Shown here: positions 1 to 6,808 of the stretch, one piece after another
How positions within the stretch are numbered: the stretch's first letter is position 1
Layout: each line of letters starts with the position of its first letter
Assembly (NCBI GenBank): GCA_964595355.1
Contig: CAZQQD010000083.1
Span: 1 to 13,527, forward strand
Direction of reading: 5' to 3'
DNA length: 13,527 bases
Origin: JAKAGZ01 sp964595355
GTDB taxonomy: Bacteria > Bacteroidota > Ignavibacteria > Ignavibacteriales > Ignavibacteriaceae
Notes under the pieces: model-generated
Databases searched by the model: none
Told to the model about the DNA's origin: nothing
The model's input: the letters and a program-made list of their open reading frames with translations, nothing else
Program-made: the position numbers and the translations under genes

Positions 1-1239
1 GAAACTGAAGATGCAAAAAACTGGGGAATTGATTTTGCAAGGCCTAAAATTGATCTTGATAAATTAAGAAACTGGAAAAACGGTATTATCGAAAAACTAA
101 CAAACGGAGTTGGTCTTGTAGGCAAACAAAGAAAAATTAATTTCATTCAGGGGAAGGCAAGTTTTGTTAGTTCATCAAAGCTAAAAATAGAATTAACTGA
201 AGGCGGAACAGAAGATCTGGAATTTGAAAAAGCTATTATTGCGACCGGTTCTATTATTGCAACAATTCCTTCGCTGAATATAAACAGCAAAAGAGTTTTG
301 AATTCGACCACAGCGCTTGACCTTCCGGCAATTCCTAAAAGTTTGTTAGTCATCGGCGGCGGCTATATAGGGCTCGAACTCGGTTCTGTTTACCAGGCCT
401 TAGGAAGCAAGGTATCAGTAGTGGAAATGACTGATGGATTACTGCCTGGTGCCGACAGAGATCTGGTTAATTTTCTTGCGAAAAGAATAAAAGAGAAATA
501 TGACAAAGTAATGCTTAACTCCAAAGTAATAGAGATGAAGGAGATTAAAGATGGAGTTAGCGTAAAAATTCAGTCCGCCGACAGTGGAAAAACAACAGAA
601 GAAACATATGATTATGTATTAATGTCTATCGGAAGAAAACCGGATACTACCGGATTAGGATTAGAGAATACCAGTGTAAAATTGACAGAAAGAGGCTGGA
701 TAAAAGTAAACGAACAAATGCGAACTGATGATCCAAATATTTTCGCAATTGGTGACATTGCTGGCGAGCCTATGCTGGCTCACAAAGCCTCACATGAAGG
801 AAGAGTAGCTGCTGAAGTTATAGCCGGACACAAAGCAGCATTCGAACCTCTGGCAATTCCAGCCGTTGTTTTCACTGATCCGGAGATTGCGTGGGCTGGA
901 CTGACAGAAAATCAGGCTAAAGAGAAAGGAATAAACTACGAAGTAACTAAATTTCCATGGGCTGCATCCGGCAGAGCACTTACACTTGACAGAAGCGATG
1001 GAGTCACAAAATTAATAGTTGATCCCGAAACTCAAAGACTTTTAGGAGTTGGTATCTGCGGACCAGGCGCCGGTGAACTAATTGCTGAAGGAATTCTGGC
1101 TATCGAAATGGGATGTAATCTAACAGATCTGAAGCTGACCATTCATCCGCACCCGACCCTTTCAGAAACACTTATGGAAGCTGCAGAAGCATTTTTCGGG
1201 CAAAGTACACATATGTATAAACCTAAAAGGAAAAAATAA
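1..1239 (+). CDS. lpd: Dihydrolipoamide dehydrogenase (E3), 5'-truncated by window edge
   Basis: This is the E3 flavoenzyme that reoxidises dihydrolipoyl groups of 2-oxoacid dehydrogenase complexes with NAD+. Frame 1 is open from base 1, so the gene begins outside the window; by comparison with E. coli Lpd (about 474 aa) some 65 residues are missing, including the first FAD Rossmann motif and the redox CxxxxC. The 412 visible residues show IIATGS, the NAD-binding VIGGGYIGLELGSVYQALGS, the second FAD motif IFAIGDIAGEPMLAHK, FPWAASGRA, and the C-terminal dimerisation domain with the catalytic His-Glu pair in LTIHPHPTLSETL. The order and wording of these motifs match the Gram-negative (E. coli-like) E3 class closely. 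A TTG at 298 could be taken as a start but lies inside the continuous domain. The protein ends in a Lys/Arg-rich tail. Neighbouring E1/E2 genes would be upstream, out of view. The family is certain; which complex it serves is not visible. Confidence 0.96.
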   Translation, partial: ETEDAKNWGIDFARPKIDLDKLRNWKNGIIEKLTNGVGLVGKQRKINFIQGKASFVSSSKLKIELTEGGTEDLEFEKAIIATGSIIATIPSLNINSKRVLNSTTALDLPAIPKSLLVIGGGYIGLELGSVYQALGSKVSVVEMTDGLLPGADRDLVNFLAKRIKEKYDKVMLNSKVIEMKEIKDGVSVKIQSADSGKTTEETYDYVLMSIGRKPDTTGLGLENTSVKLTERGWIKVNEQMRTDDPNIFAIGDIAGEPMLAHKASHEGRVAAEVIAGHKAAFEPLAIPAVVFTDPEIAWAGLTENQAKEKGINYEVTKFPWAASGRALTLDRSDGVTKLIVDPETQRLLGVGICGPGAGELIAEGILAIEMGCNLTDLKLTIHPHPTLSETLMEAAEAFFGQSTHMYKPKRKK

Positions 1240-1243
1240 TTTT

Positions 1244-1336
1244 ATGAAGCATAAGCTTCTGGTTTCTGCTTTATTTATCCTTTATTTTTCCCCTTTCTGC
1301 ACAAATTACTTATCTTTAAACATTAACCAAAAATAA
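1244..1336 (+). other. Short signal-peptide-like ORF, possible remnant of an exported protein gene
   Basis: Starting 4 bp after the lpd stop, an ATG opens a 30-codon frame whose first 15 residues (MKHKLLVSALFILYF) look like a signal peptide: a short basic start and then a hydrophobic core. In the next frame the downstream bases read PLSAQITYL before a stop, and SA|Q resembles a Bacteroidota-type signal-peptidase site. A single-base change in the T/C-rich run near 1286-1296 would join the two. This suggests either the decayed 5' end of a deleted secreted-protein gene or chance. The nearest SD-like bases (AAAAGGA) lie too far upstream, about 14 nt. The rest of the 119-bp gap before the next gene holds no other clear signal. 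Confidence 0.25.
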
Positions 1337-1358
1337 AACTTTCCATATCATCATAAAT

Positions 1359-1895
1359 ATGACGAAAATACTTGTTGGTTCAAAAAATCCCATAAAGATC
1401 AGTTCTGTACAGAATGCCTTCGGAAAGTATTTTGATAATGTAGAGGTAACCGGGATTAATGTTGATAGTAAGGTTTCTGACCAGCCTGTTAATGAAGAAA
1501 CTTTTGAAGGAGCCAAAAACAGAGTTCTTGAATTGATAGAAAAAGACAAAAAAGAAAATTTGAGAGCCAACTATTTTGTGGGAATAGAAGGCGGAATAAT
1601 TCAACTTTATTCAAGATGGTTCGCTTTTGGATGTATGTGTATAGCCAACAGAGAAGGTCAAACAGGATTTGGTACATCTGCCCATTTTGAGTTACCTAAA
1701 GGAATTGTCGATAAATTATTGAACGGAAAAGAACTTGGTGATGTTATGGATGAAATTCAAAACAAATCGAACACAAAACAAAAGCACGGTGCTATCGGCT
1801 ACTTTACAAATGGTGCAATGAGCCGATCAGAATTATATGAACCGGGACTGATAACAGCACTTATACCTTTTTTACACCAGGAACATTTCTTCTAA
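1359..1895 (+). CDS. yjjX: Inosine/xanthosine triphosphatase, YjjX/DUF84 family
   Basis: The family hydrolyses non-canonical purine nucleoside triphosphates (ITP, XTP) to the diphosphate and phosphate, keeping deaminated purines out of nucleic acids; it acts in the cytosol. The 178-aa length is typical. Visible motifs in order are the N-terminal VGSKNPIKISSVQNAF (residues 6-21), SKVSDQPVNEETFEGAKNR (37-55), the core GIEGGI (75-80), and the conserved C-terminal KHGAIGYFTNGAMSR with LYEPGLITALIPF (142-171). The ATG at 1359 puts the start immediately before the first conserved strand, as in relatives. No Shine-Dalgarno sequence is visible. It sits 119 bp after lpd and 44 bp before the propeller gene, so it may have its own transcript. 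The family assignment is firm; substrate preference is inferred from characterised members. Confidence 0.93.
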   Translation: MTKILVGSKNPIKISSVQNAFGKYFDNVEVTGINVDSKVSDQPVNEETFEGAKNRVLELIEKDKKENLRANYFVGIEGGIIQLYSRWFAFGCMCIANREGQTGFGTSAHFELPKGIVDKLLNGKELGDVMDEIQNKSNTKQKHGAIGYFTNGAMSRSELYEPGLITALIPFLHQEHFF

Positions 1896-1939
1896 AATAT
1901 ATTATTTAATAAATGCGAAATTAATTAAAAGGCATTAAA

Positions 1940-4903
1940 ATGAAAAAAATATTACTGGTTGTTTTATCCTTGGTACTTACTTTTAACTTTTCATTTCCCC
2001 AAACAAATCCTTATCCGCCAACATCGGCTGAAAAAAGATTTGAAGCTTTTAAACAAAGAGAAAAACTTCGGGATAATTCTCTGTTAAAAAACGTAAAGCT
2101 TCGTTCAGTCGGTCCGACAATAATGAGCGGAAGAGTTACGGATATAGATGTAAATCCCGATGATCCTACAATTTTCTACGTAGCTTACGCCAGCGGAGGA
2201 TTATGGAAGACTTCAGATAATGGAATTTCGTTTACCCCGCTTTTTGATCACCAAGCATCAATGACAATCGGGAACATTGCTGTTGACTGGAAACATGGAG
2301 AAACAATATGGGTAGGAACAGGCGAAAATAATTCAAGCCGATCTTCTTATGCAGGAACGGGAATTTATAAAAGCACTGACAAAGGAAAAACATGGAATTA
2401 CGTTGGACTCGGAGAGACTCAACACATCGGCAAAATAGTTATTGATCCGGACGACTCAAATACTGTTTGGGTTGCGGCCATAGGTCATCTGTATTCTTCA
2501 AATCCTGAAAGAGGAGTTTTTAAAACAACTGATGGGGGCAAAAACTGGAAAAAGACATTATACATTAATGATAATACAGGTGCTATCGATCTGGTCATAG
2601 ATCCGAATAATCATAATATTTTATATGCGGCTGCCTGGTATAGGACAAGAAGAGCGTGGAATTTTGAAGAATCTGGAAAAACATCAGGGATTTATAAAAG
2701 TGAAGATGGGGGCAATAGCTGGAAATTAATTTCCACTAAAGAAAGTGGGTTCCCCACAGGTGATGGAGTAGGTAGAATAGGTCTCGCGGTCTATCCTCAA
2801 AATTCACAAATAATATATGCTGTTGTTGATAATCAATCCCATAGGCCGGAAGAAAAGGAAAAGAAGAAACCTGCAATTACAAAAGAAATGCTTCAGAAAA
2901 TATCAAAGGGAGATTTTCTGAAACTAAAAGATGAAGACATCAACAGATTTTTGGATGATAATAATTTCCCTATGGAATACAGCGCAGAAAAAATTAAACA
3001 AATGATGAAGGATGACAAAATAAAACCTGCTGCACTTGTTGATTACATTTCAGATGCAAATGAAGATCTTTTTAATACTCCTGTTATCGGGGCGGAAGTA
3101 TATCGATCCGATGACGGAGGAAAAACCTGGAATAAAACAAATAAGGACTATTTAGATGACCTCTTTTATACATACGGTTACTATTTCGGATTAATTCGTG
3201 TTGACCCGGAGAATGATAAAGAAATTTATATTGGCGGCGTTCCTATTTTAAAATCAACAGATGGGGGGGAAACATTTAGTTCAATCGATGCTGATAACAT
3301 GCACGGCGACTATCATACAATCTGGGTTGATCCCAAAAAGGAAGGACACCTGATAATCGGTAATGACGGCGGATTAAATATAACATACGACAACGGGAAA
3401 ACTTATTTTAAAGCAAACACACCAGCTGTGGGACAATTTTATTCTGTAGCCGTCGATATGGACTCTCCATACAATGTTTATGGAGGACTCCAGGATAATG
3501 GTGTCTGGACAGGGCCAAGCACTTACTCTCCCAACTATGAATGGTATTCTTCAGGGCAATATCCTTTTAAATCAATTATGGGAGGCGACGGAATGCAGGT
3601 TCAGGTGGATACAACAGACAATACTACTGTTTACACAGGTTTTCAGTTTGGATTTTATTATCGGGTAAATAAAAATACAGAAAAATCTGACCCGGTTACT
3701 CCTGAACGTAAACTTGGAGAACCAGCTTTAAGATTTAACTGGCAGTCACCTATAAAATTATCTCCACACAATCACGATATATTTTATATTGGTGCAAACA
3801 AGCTATTCCGTTCGCTTGACCAGGGAAGGACATATACGGCAATTTCCGGTGACCTCACAAATGGACCAAAGAAAGGTGACGTTCCATACGGTACATTAAC
3901 AACGATAGATGAATCGCCTTTAAAGTTCGGTTTGATTTACACCGGAAGCGATGATGGATTAATTTATGTAACACAAGATGGAGGCGGCAGCTGGACAAAT
4001 ATTTCTGCAGGACTGCCTCGGAATCTTTATGTAAGCAGAGTTTCAGCTTCATTTAAGGATACCGGAACTGTTTATGTTTCCTTAAATGGATATAGATGGG
4101 ATGATTTCAATTCTTATGTTTACAAGTCGACTAACTTTGGAGCAACCTGGGAAAAAATTGGGAATGGTCTCCCGGCTGAACCGGTTAATGTTGTTAAGGA
4201 AGATCCTAATAATTCAAATATTATTTATGTGGGAACAGATCATGGACTTTATGTTTCCCTTGATAAAGGCAACACATTTATGGGAATGTATAAAGGATTG
4301 CCTGATGTTCCGGTTCACGATCTTGTGATTCAGCCAAGAGATAAAGATATTGTCCTTGGAACGCATGGAAGATCGATTTATATAGGTGATGTAAATTATG
4401 TGGAACAGTTAACTGGCAAATTACTTTCTGAAAGGCTACACTTATTTTCTCCTACATCAATAACTTACAGAGATTCATGGGGTAAAAAATATTATACATG
4501 GGGCCAGCCGTATGTGCCTTCTATGCAAATAGTATATTTTTCAGGGAAAAAAGGTGTTGCTATTATCAAAATAAAAACCGAAAATAATGTGGTTATTAAA
4601 GAATTGTCTGATACCTGTTCACACGGACTAAACTTCGTTAAGTATGATCTTTCGATCGATTCGAACAAAGTTGAAGAATATAAATCATTTATTAAAGAAA
4701 AATCCAAGAGTGACGATAATCAGTTTAAGGAAACAGATACAAAGAAAACATATCTGCATCCTGGGAAATATACTCTGGAAATCGAAATGGGTGAAATAAA
4801 AAAATCTGAAGATTTTGAAATAAAAGAACCTAAAAAAAGAAAAAGAGGTTCTGGAGATCAGGGCCTTGATAAAAACTTTCCAATAAATTTTGAGAGGGAT
4901 TAA
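1940..4903 (+). CDS. Secreted Asp-box (BNR/sortilin VPS10-like) double beta-propeller protein
   Basis: This is a 987-aa exported protein. Residues 1-20 form a signal peptide (MKKILLVVLSLVLTFNF, probable cleavage before QTNPYPP). The mature part carries at least eleven Asp-box motifs of the S/TxDxGxTW type, at about residues 92, 145, 196, 254, 390, 439, 482, 625, 678, 730 and 773, spaced as in two propellers of the sortilin/GH74-like fold. The start (SVGPTIMSGRVTDIDVNP), the WVGTGENNSSRSS segment and the late HDLVIQPRDKDIVLGTHGRS segment match a widespread Bacteroidota/Gemmatimonadota family often auto-annotated as glycosyl hydrolase or VPS10 protein. Residues about 299-385 are a charged, helical-looking insertion between blades. 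Residues 820-987 form a beta-rich C-terminal region ending in a Lys/Arg-rich tail; no type IX sorting domain is apparent. AAAAGG at 1927-1932 supports the ATG at 1940. Enzymatic activity is unproven; a binding or processing role in the envelope is equally possible. Confidence 0.9.
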   Translation: MKKILLVVLSLVLTFNFSFPQTNPYPPTSAEKRFEAFKQREKLRDNSLLKNVKLRSVGPTIMSGRVTDIDVNPDDPTIFYVAYASGGLWKTSDNGISFTPLFDHQASMTIGNIAVDWKHGETIWVGTGENNSSRSSYAGTGIYKSTDKGKTWNYVGLGETQHIGKIVIDPDDSNTVWVAAIGHLYSSNPERGVFKTTDGGKNWKKTLYINDNTGAIDLVIDPNNHNILYAAAWYRTRRAWNFEESGKTSGIYKSEDGGNSWKLISTKESGFPTGDGVGRIGLAVYPQNSQIIYAVVDNQSHRPEEKEKKKPAITKEMLQKISKGDFLKLKDEDINRFLDDNNFPMEYSAEKIKQMMKDDKIKPAALVDYISDANEDLFNTPVIGAEVYRSDDGGKTWNKTNKDYLDDLFYTYGYYFGLIRVDPENDKEIYIGGVPILKSTDGGETFSSIDADNMHGDYHTIWVDPKKEGHLIIGNDGGLNITYDNGKTYFKANTPAVGQFYSVAVDMDSPYNVYGGLQDNGVWTGPSTYSPNYEWYSSGQYPFKSIMGGDGMQVQVDTTDNTTVYTGFQFGFYYRVNKNTEKSDPVTPERKLGEPALRFNWQSPIKLSPHNHDIFYIGANKLFRSLDQGRTYTAISGDLTNGPKKGDVPYGTLTTIDESPLKFGLIYTGSDDGLIYVTQDGGGSWTNISAGLPRNLYVSRVSASFKDTGTVYVSLNGYRWDDFNSYVYKSTNFGATWEKIGNGLPAEPVNVVKEDPNNSNIIYVGTDHGLYVSLDKGNTFMGMYKGLPDVPVHDLVIQPRDKDIVLGTHGRSIYIGDVNYVEQLTGKLLSERLHLFSPTSITYRDSWGKKYYTWGQPYVPSMQIVYFSGKKGVAIIKIKTENNVVIKELSDTCSHGLNFVKYDLSIDSNKVEEYKSFIKEKSKSDDNQFKETDTKKTYLHPGKYTLEIEMGEIKKSEDFEIKEPKKRKRGSGDQGLDKNFPINFERD

Positions 4904-4906
4904 AAC

Positions 4907-5413
4907 ATGAAAAGAGTTGTAAAAGTTCTAATAACAATTTTTATTGTGACGCTAATCGTTTTTACACAGAACTCGTTTGCACAAAACAACAGCAAGAATC
5001 AAAACAATATGGTTGAACAATGGAAAGCGGATTTGATAAAAACTGAAACGGACTTTTACAATGCTACCCAGGAGAGAGGATGGGGCCAGGCTTTTATTGA
5101 TTTTGCTGATGATAATTCAACTTTACTCAGGCAGGATCAATTTCCTATTATAGGGAGAGCTGATATCTTAAAATTATTTAAGGGAAAAGAAAGTAATGTA
5201 TTACCCATTAAATGGAATCCAATTAAAGCAGAAGTTTCCGATGACGGATCTCTCGGTTATACATGGGGCAACTGGACATATACTGTCAAAGATAAAAACG
5301 GGAAAGAAAATATCACTTACGGTAATTACGTAACCATTTGGAAGAAACAACCTGATGGCAAATGGAAATTTATTCTTGATGGAGGAAATACAACTCCCGC
5401 CCCTAAAGATTAA
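4907..5413 (+). CDS. Exported NTF2-like (SnoaL/DUF4440-type) protein
   Basis: This 168-aa protein has a clear signal peptide (hydrophobic stretch 4-20, probable cleavage at NSFA|QNNS, residue 25/26). The mature part resembles the NTF2-like fold: an N-terminal helix (VEQWKADLIKTETDFYNATQERGWGQAFIDFADDN), then IIGRADILKLF, then paired strands typical of DUF4440/SnoaL-like proteins (GYTWGNWTYTVKDKNG, YVTIWKKQPDGKWKFILDGG). Members usually bind small ligands, and a few are isomerases or lyases; no specific reaction can be read here. The start lies only 3 bp after the propeller stop, with GAGAGGGA at 4892-4899 as ribosome site, so the two secreted proteins are almost certainly co-transcribed. A strong terminator follows at once. 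Export is well supported, the fold is likely, the function is unknown. Confidence 0.82.
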   Translation: MKRVVKVLITIFIVTLIVFTQNSFAQNNSKNQNNMVEQWKADLIKTETDFYNATQERGWGQAFIDFADDNSTLLRQDQFPIIGRADILKLFKGKESNVLPIKWNPIKAEVSDDGSLGYTWGNWTYTVKDKNGKENITYGNYVTIWKKQPDGKWKFILDGGNTTPAPKD

Positions 5414-5414
5414 A

Positions 5415-5452
5415 AACAAAAAGCCTGAGTTTTTTAGCTCAGGCTTTTTGTT
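5415..5452. terminator. Intrinsic terminator, probably bidirectional, between convergent genes
   Basis: The arms 5415-5429 and 5438-5452 form a perfect 15-bp inverted repeat around an 8-nt loop (TTTTTTAG). The GC-rich centre is GCCTGAG/CTCAGGC, flanked by A-runs on the left and T-runs on the right, so each strand reads a stem ending in a U-tract. It begins 2 bp after the stop of the NTF2-like gene and lies 17 bp before the rhodanese stop on the opposite strand. That is the expected position for a shared terminator of two converging transcripts. Confidence 0.92.
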
Positions 5453-5468
5453 ACAATAAATAAATTTT

Positions 5469-5855
5469 TTATCCTCCACTTTGTCGATAGGCCATCATTC
5501 CGCCGAGGACAGTAATCGCAGTAAATCCATGATTTCTTAAAATTTCAGCTGCAAGTTTCGAAGGAATACCCGATCTGCTAATTACATATATATCTTTATT
5601 TTTATATCTATCCAGTTCACCAATTCTTTTTTCAAGTTGTTGTAAGGGAATATTGATAGAACCGTTTATCTTCCCTAATGGACCGGCAAGCTCATCTTGC
5701 ATTCTGACATCAAGAATCACAATAGATTTATTGGCTTTCATTTCTTTTTTAAAGTCATTTACAGTAATATTTTTTGCTGTTGAATCTATTTCTGCAGCGA
5801 AAGCAGCTATTGCAAAAAATATTACTAAAGACATTATTATTTTAAATCTTGGCAT
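5469..5855 (-). CDS. Exported rhodanese-like domain protein with Ser at the catalytic Cys position
   Basis: This is a 128-aa single-domain rhodanese fold with a signal peptide (residues 1-20, IIMSLVIFFAIAAFA|AEID), so it should act in the periplasm. Recognisable landmarks are SIVILDVRMQDELAGPLGK (44-62), INGSINIPLQQLEKRI (63-78), the active-site loop IYVISRSGIPSKLAAEIL (89-106) and TVLGGMMAYRQSG (115-127). Active rhodaneses carry Cys first in this loop (CRSGxR); here codon 93 is AGC, Ser, and the later Arg of the loop is Pro (SRSGIPS). Classical sulfurtransferase activity is therefore unlikely. The Asp-Val-Arg motif and overall fold look intact, so it could be a binding or structural variant. 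The start is well supported by TAAAGGA 7 nt upstream. A 116-bp gap and possible promoter separate it from the anti-sigma gene, so it probably has its own transcript. Confidence 0.88.
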   Translation of the reverse strand: MPRFKIIMSLVIFFAIAAFAAEIDSTAKNITVNDFKKEMKANKSIVILDVRMQDELAGPLGKINGSINIPLQQLEKRIGELDRYKNKDIYVISRSGIPSKLAAEILRNHGFTAITVLGGMMAYRQSGG

Positions 5856-5862
5856 TTTTTAT

Positions 5863-5886
5863 TCCTTTATTTGTCCTTTAGACAAA
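5863..5886 (-). promoter_or_regulatory. Duplicated Shine-Dalgarno sequence with a small leader hairpin before the rhodanese gene
   Basis: On the minus strand TAAAGGA occurs twice, 11 nt apart, ahead of the rhodanese ATG. The proximal copy (complement of 5863-5869) sits 7 nt from the start and is the natural ribosome site. The distal copy overlaps a perfect 6-bp inverted repeat TTTGTC/GACAAA (5881-5886 with 5870-5875) and occupies most of its 5-nt loop and right arm. The motif duplication and hairpin are plain in the sequence; any regulatory effect is inference. Confidence 0.5.
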
Positions 5887-5890
5887 CTTA
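5883..5890 (-). promoter_or_regulatory. Possible Bacteroidota-type -7 element (TAnnTTTG) for the rhodanese gene
   Basis: The minus strand reads TAAGTTTG here, an exact match to the Bacteroidota -7 consensus, 27 nt upstream of the rhodanese ATG. The nearest TTG candidates for the -33 element leave spacers of 15 and 25 nt rather than the usual 19-21, so only half of the promoter is convincing. The motif also overlaps the leader hairpin by four bases. Confidence 0.3.
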
Positions 5891-5971
5891 AAATGCAATA
5901 AGTTTCAAAAACTTTCAATTTTAACCCACAAAAAAGCTCATTTATTTGCAAATTTGTAACATTTTAAATTA

Positions 5972-6208
5972 TTAATTATCAAGCCCTAACTTTTTCATCA
6001 ACCTCTGATGACAATCTTCTGAAACATCCAAATCATATTTTTTATAAAAATCTATAGTTTTTTCCACTGAAGAAAAATAATGCTGACAATTCGAACATTC
6101 AGAAAGATGCTTTTTTATCTCAACACATTTTTGAGATTCCAGTTCTTCCCCAAGGCTATCACAAATATGATCCATTACATCTTTGCAGGTAATTTTTTTA
6201 ATATTCAT
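5972..6208 (-). CDS. Soluble zinc-binding anti-sigma factor (zf-HC2/ZAS type)
   Basis: This 78-aa protein should bind and hold the ECF sigma factor encoded just upstream. Residues 34-41 (HLSECSNC) give the diagnostic Hx3Cx2C motif; with Cys8 they form the expected zinc site. Three further cysteines lie at 16, 28 and 66, so six of 78 residues are Cys. There is no transmembrane segment, so it acts in the cytosol, unlike membrane-spanning anti-sigmas. Hx3Cx2C anti-sigmas include redox-responsive members such as RsrA, but also non-redox ones, so sensing of oxidants is only inferred. The start codon lies inside the end of the sigma gene (11-bp overlap), implying translational coupling and roughly matched amounts of the two partners. 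The protein ends after a short helical C-terminal segment (CHQRLMKKLGL). Confidence 0.88.
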   Translation of the reverse strand: MNIKKITCKDVMDHICDSLGEELESQKCVEIKKHLSECSNCQHYFSSVEKTIDFYKKYDLDVSEDCHQRLMKKLGLDN

Positions 6209-6797
6209 TTTCTAATACCTTGCTTAATTCATTTCGCAAAAACGCCCTGGCCCTATGTAGCCGAGATTTGACTGCAGGGACAGAAAGATCAGTAATGTTT
6301 GCTGTTTCTTCCGTGGATAAACCATTTATGTCTCTTAAAACAAAAACGACCCTATAATCAAGAGACAATTTATTAATCGCTTCATCAAGTATTTTCTTTA
6401 ATTCAACATTTTCAGTAATATCAGACGGAACATTGCTCCAGTCCGGAATCAATTTGTCTTCGGGTATTTCAGTTTCTTCATCATTCAATGAAATAAAATT
6501 ATATTTTTTCTTTCTGAGTTCCATCAGGCAGTGATTCATAACTATCCTATACAACCACGTAGAAAGTTTTGATTTACCATCAAACTGGTGAAGTGATTTT
6601 ATCATGCTAAGGAAAGTTTCCTGCATGGTATTTTCAGCTTTTTCAGGGTCGCGGCAAATCTTAAATGCAAAATTATAAACAGTTTTTTCGTAATTATTGA
6701 CAAGTCTGGAGAGAGCTTTTTTATCACCAGCCTGTGCCTTAATTATCAAATCAGCTTCATCAATTTGATGCTTACGAGTATTTAAGGATTCATTCAT
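6198..6797 (-). CDS. ECF-type RNA polymerase sigma factor (sigma-70 family)
   Basis: This 199-aa protein has the two-domain layout of extracytoplasmic-function sigma factors. Region 2 spans about residues 25-98, with the core-binding and -10 recognition segment NTMQETFLSMIKSLHQF and STWLYRIVMNHCLMELRKK. An acidic linker covers about 104-130. Region 4 spans about 133-192, with INKLSLDYRVVFVLRDING and the helix-turn-helix STEETANITDLSVPAVKSRL followed by HRARAFLRNEL. It lacks the regions 1 and 3 of housekeeping sigmas. It starts 11 bp after the DNA glycosylase stop and overlaps the anti-sigma start by 11 bp, so the three genes form one transcription unit. No Shine-Dalgarno sequence is seen, which fits coupling to upstream translation. 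The regulon cannot be read from the window, but autoregulation from a promoter ahead of the glycosylase is a reasonable guess. Confidence 0.94.
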   Translation of the reverse strand: MNESLNTRKHQIDEADLIIKAQAGDKKALSRLVNNYEKTVYNFAFKICRDPEKAENTMQETFLSMIKSLHQFDGKSKLSTWLYRIVMNHCLMELRKKKYNFISLNDEETEIPEDKLIPDWSNVPSDITENVELKKILDEAINKLSLDYRVVFVLRDINGLSTEETANITDLSVPAVKSRLHRARAFLRNELSKVLENEY

Positions 6798-6808
6798 TTT
6801 TCAATAAA

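Noticed and set aside
298..1239. A separate gene starting at the TTG at 298
   Set aside because: The same frame is open from base 1 and encodes the preceding part of the Lpd FAD domain (IIATGS), so this is one truncated gene.
1246..1259. Inverted repeat GAAGC/GCTTC as an lpd terminator
   Set aside because: The stem has only 5 bp and no T-run follows directly, so there is too little to call a terminator.
4400..4903. Type IX secretion C-terminal sorting domain on the propeller protein
   Set aside because: The C-terminus ends in Lys/Arg-rich residues and NFPINFERD, without the usual sorting-domain pattern (such as a late GxY/KxxxK-type motif).
5944..5953. ATTTGCAAAT palindrome as an operator upstream of the rhodanese
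   Set aside because: It is a 10-bp AT-rich palindrome in an AT-rich spacer, with no second copy elsewhere that I could see; chance is a sufficient explanation.
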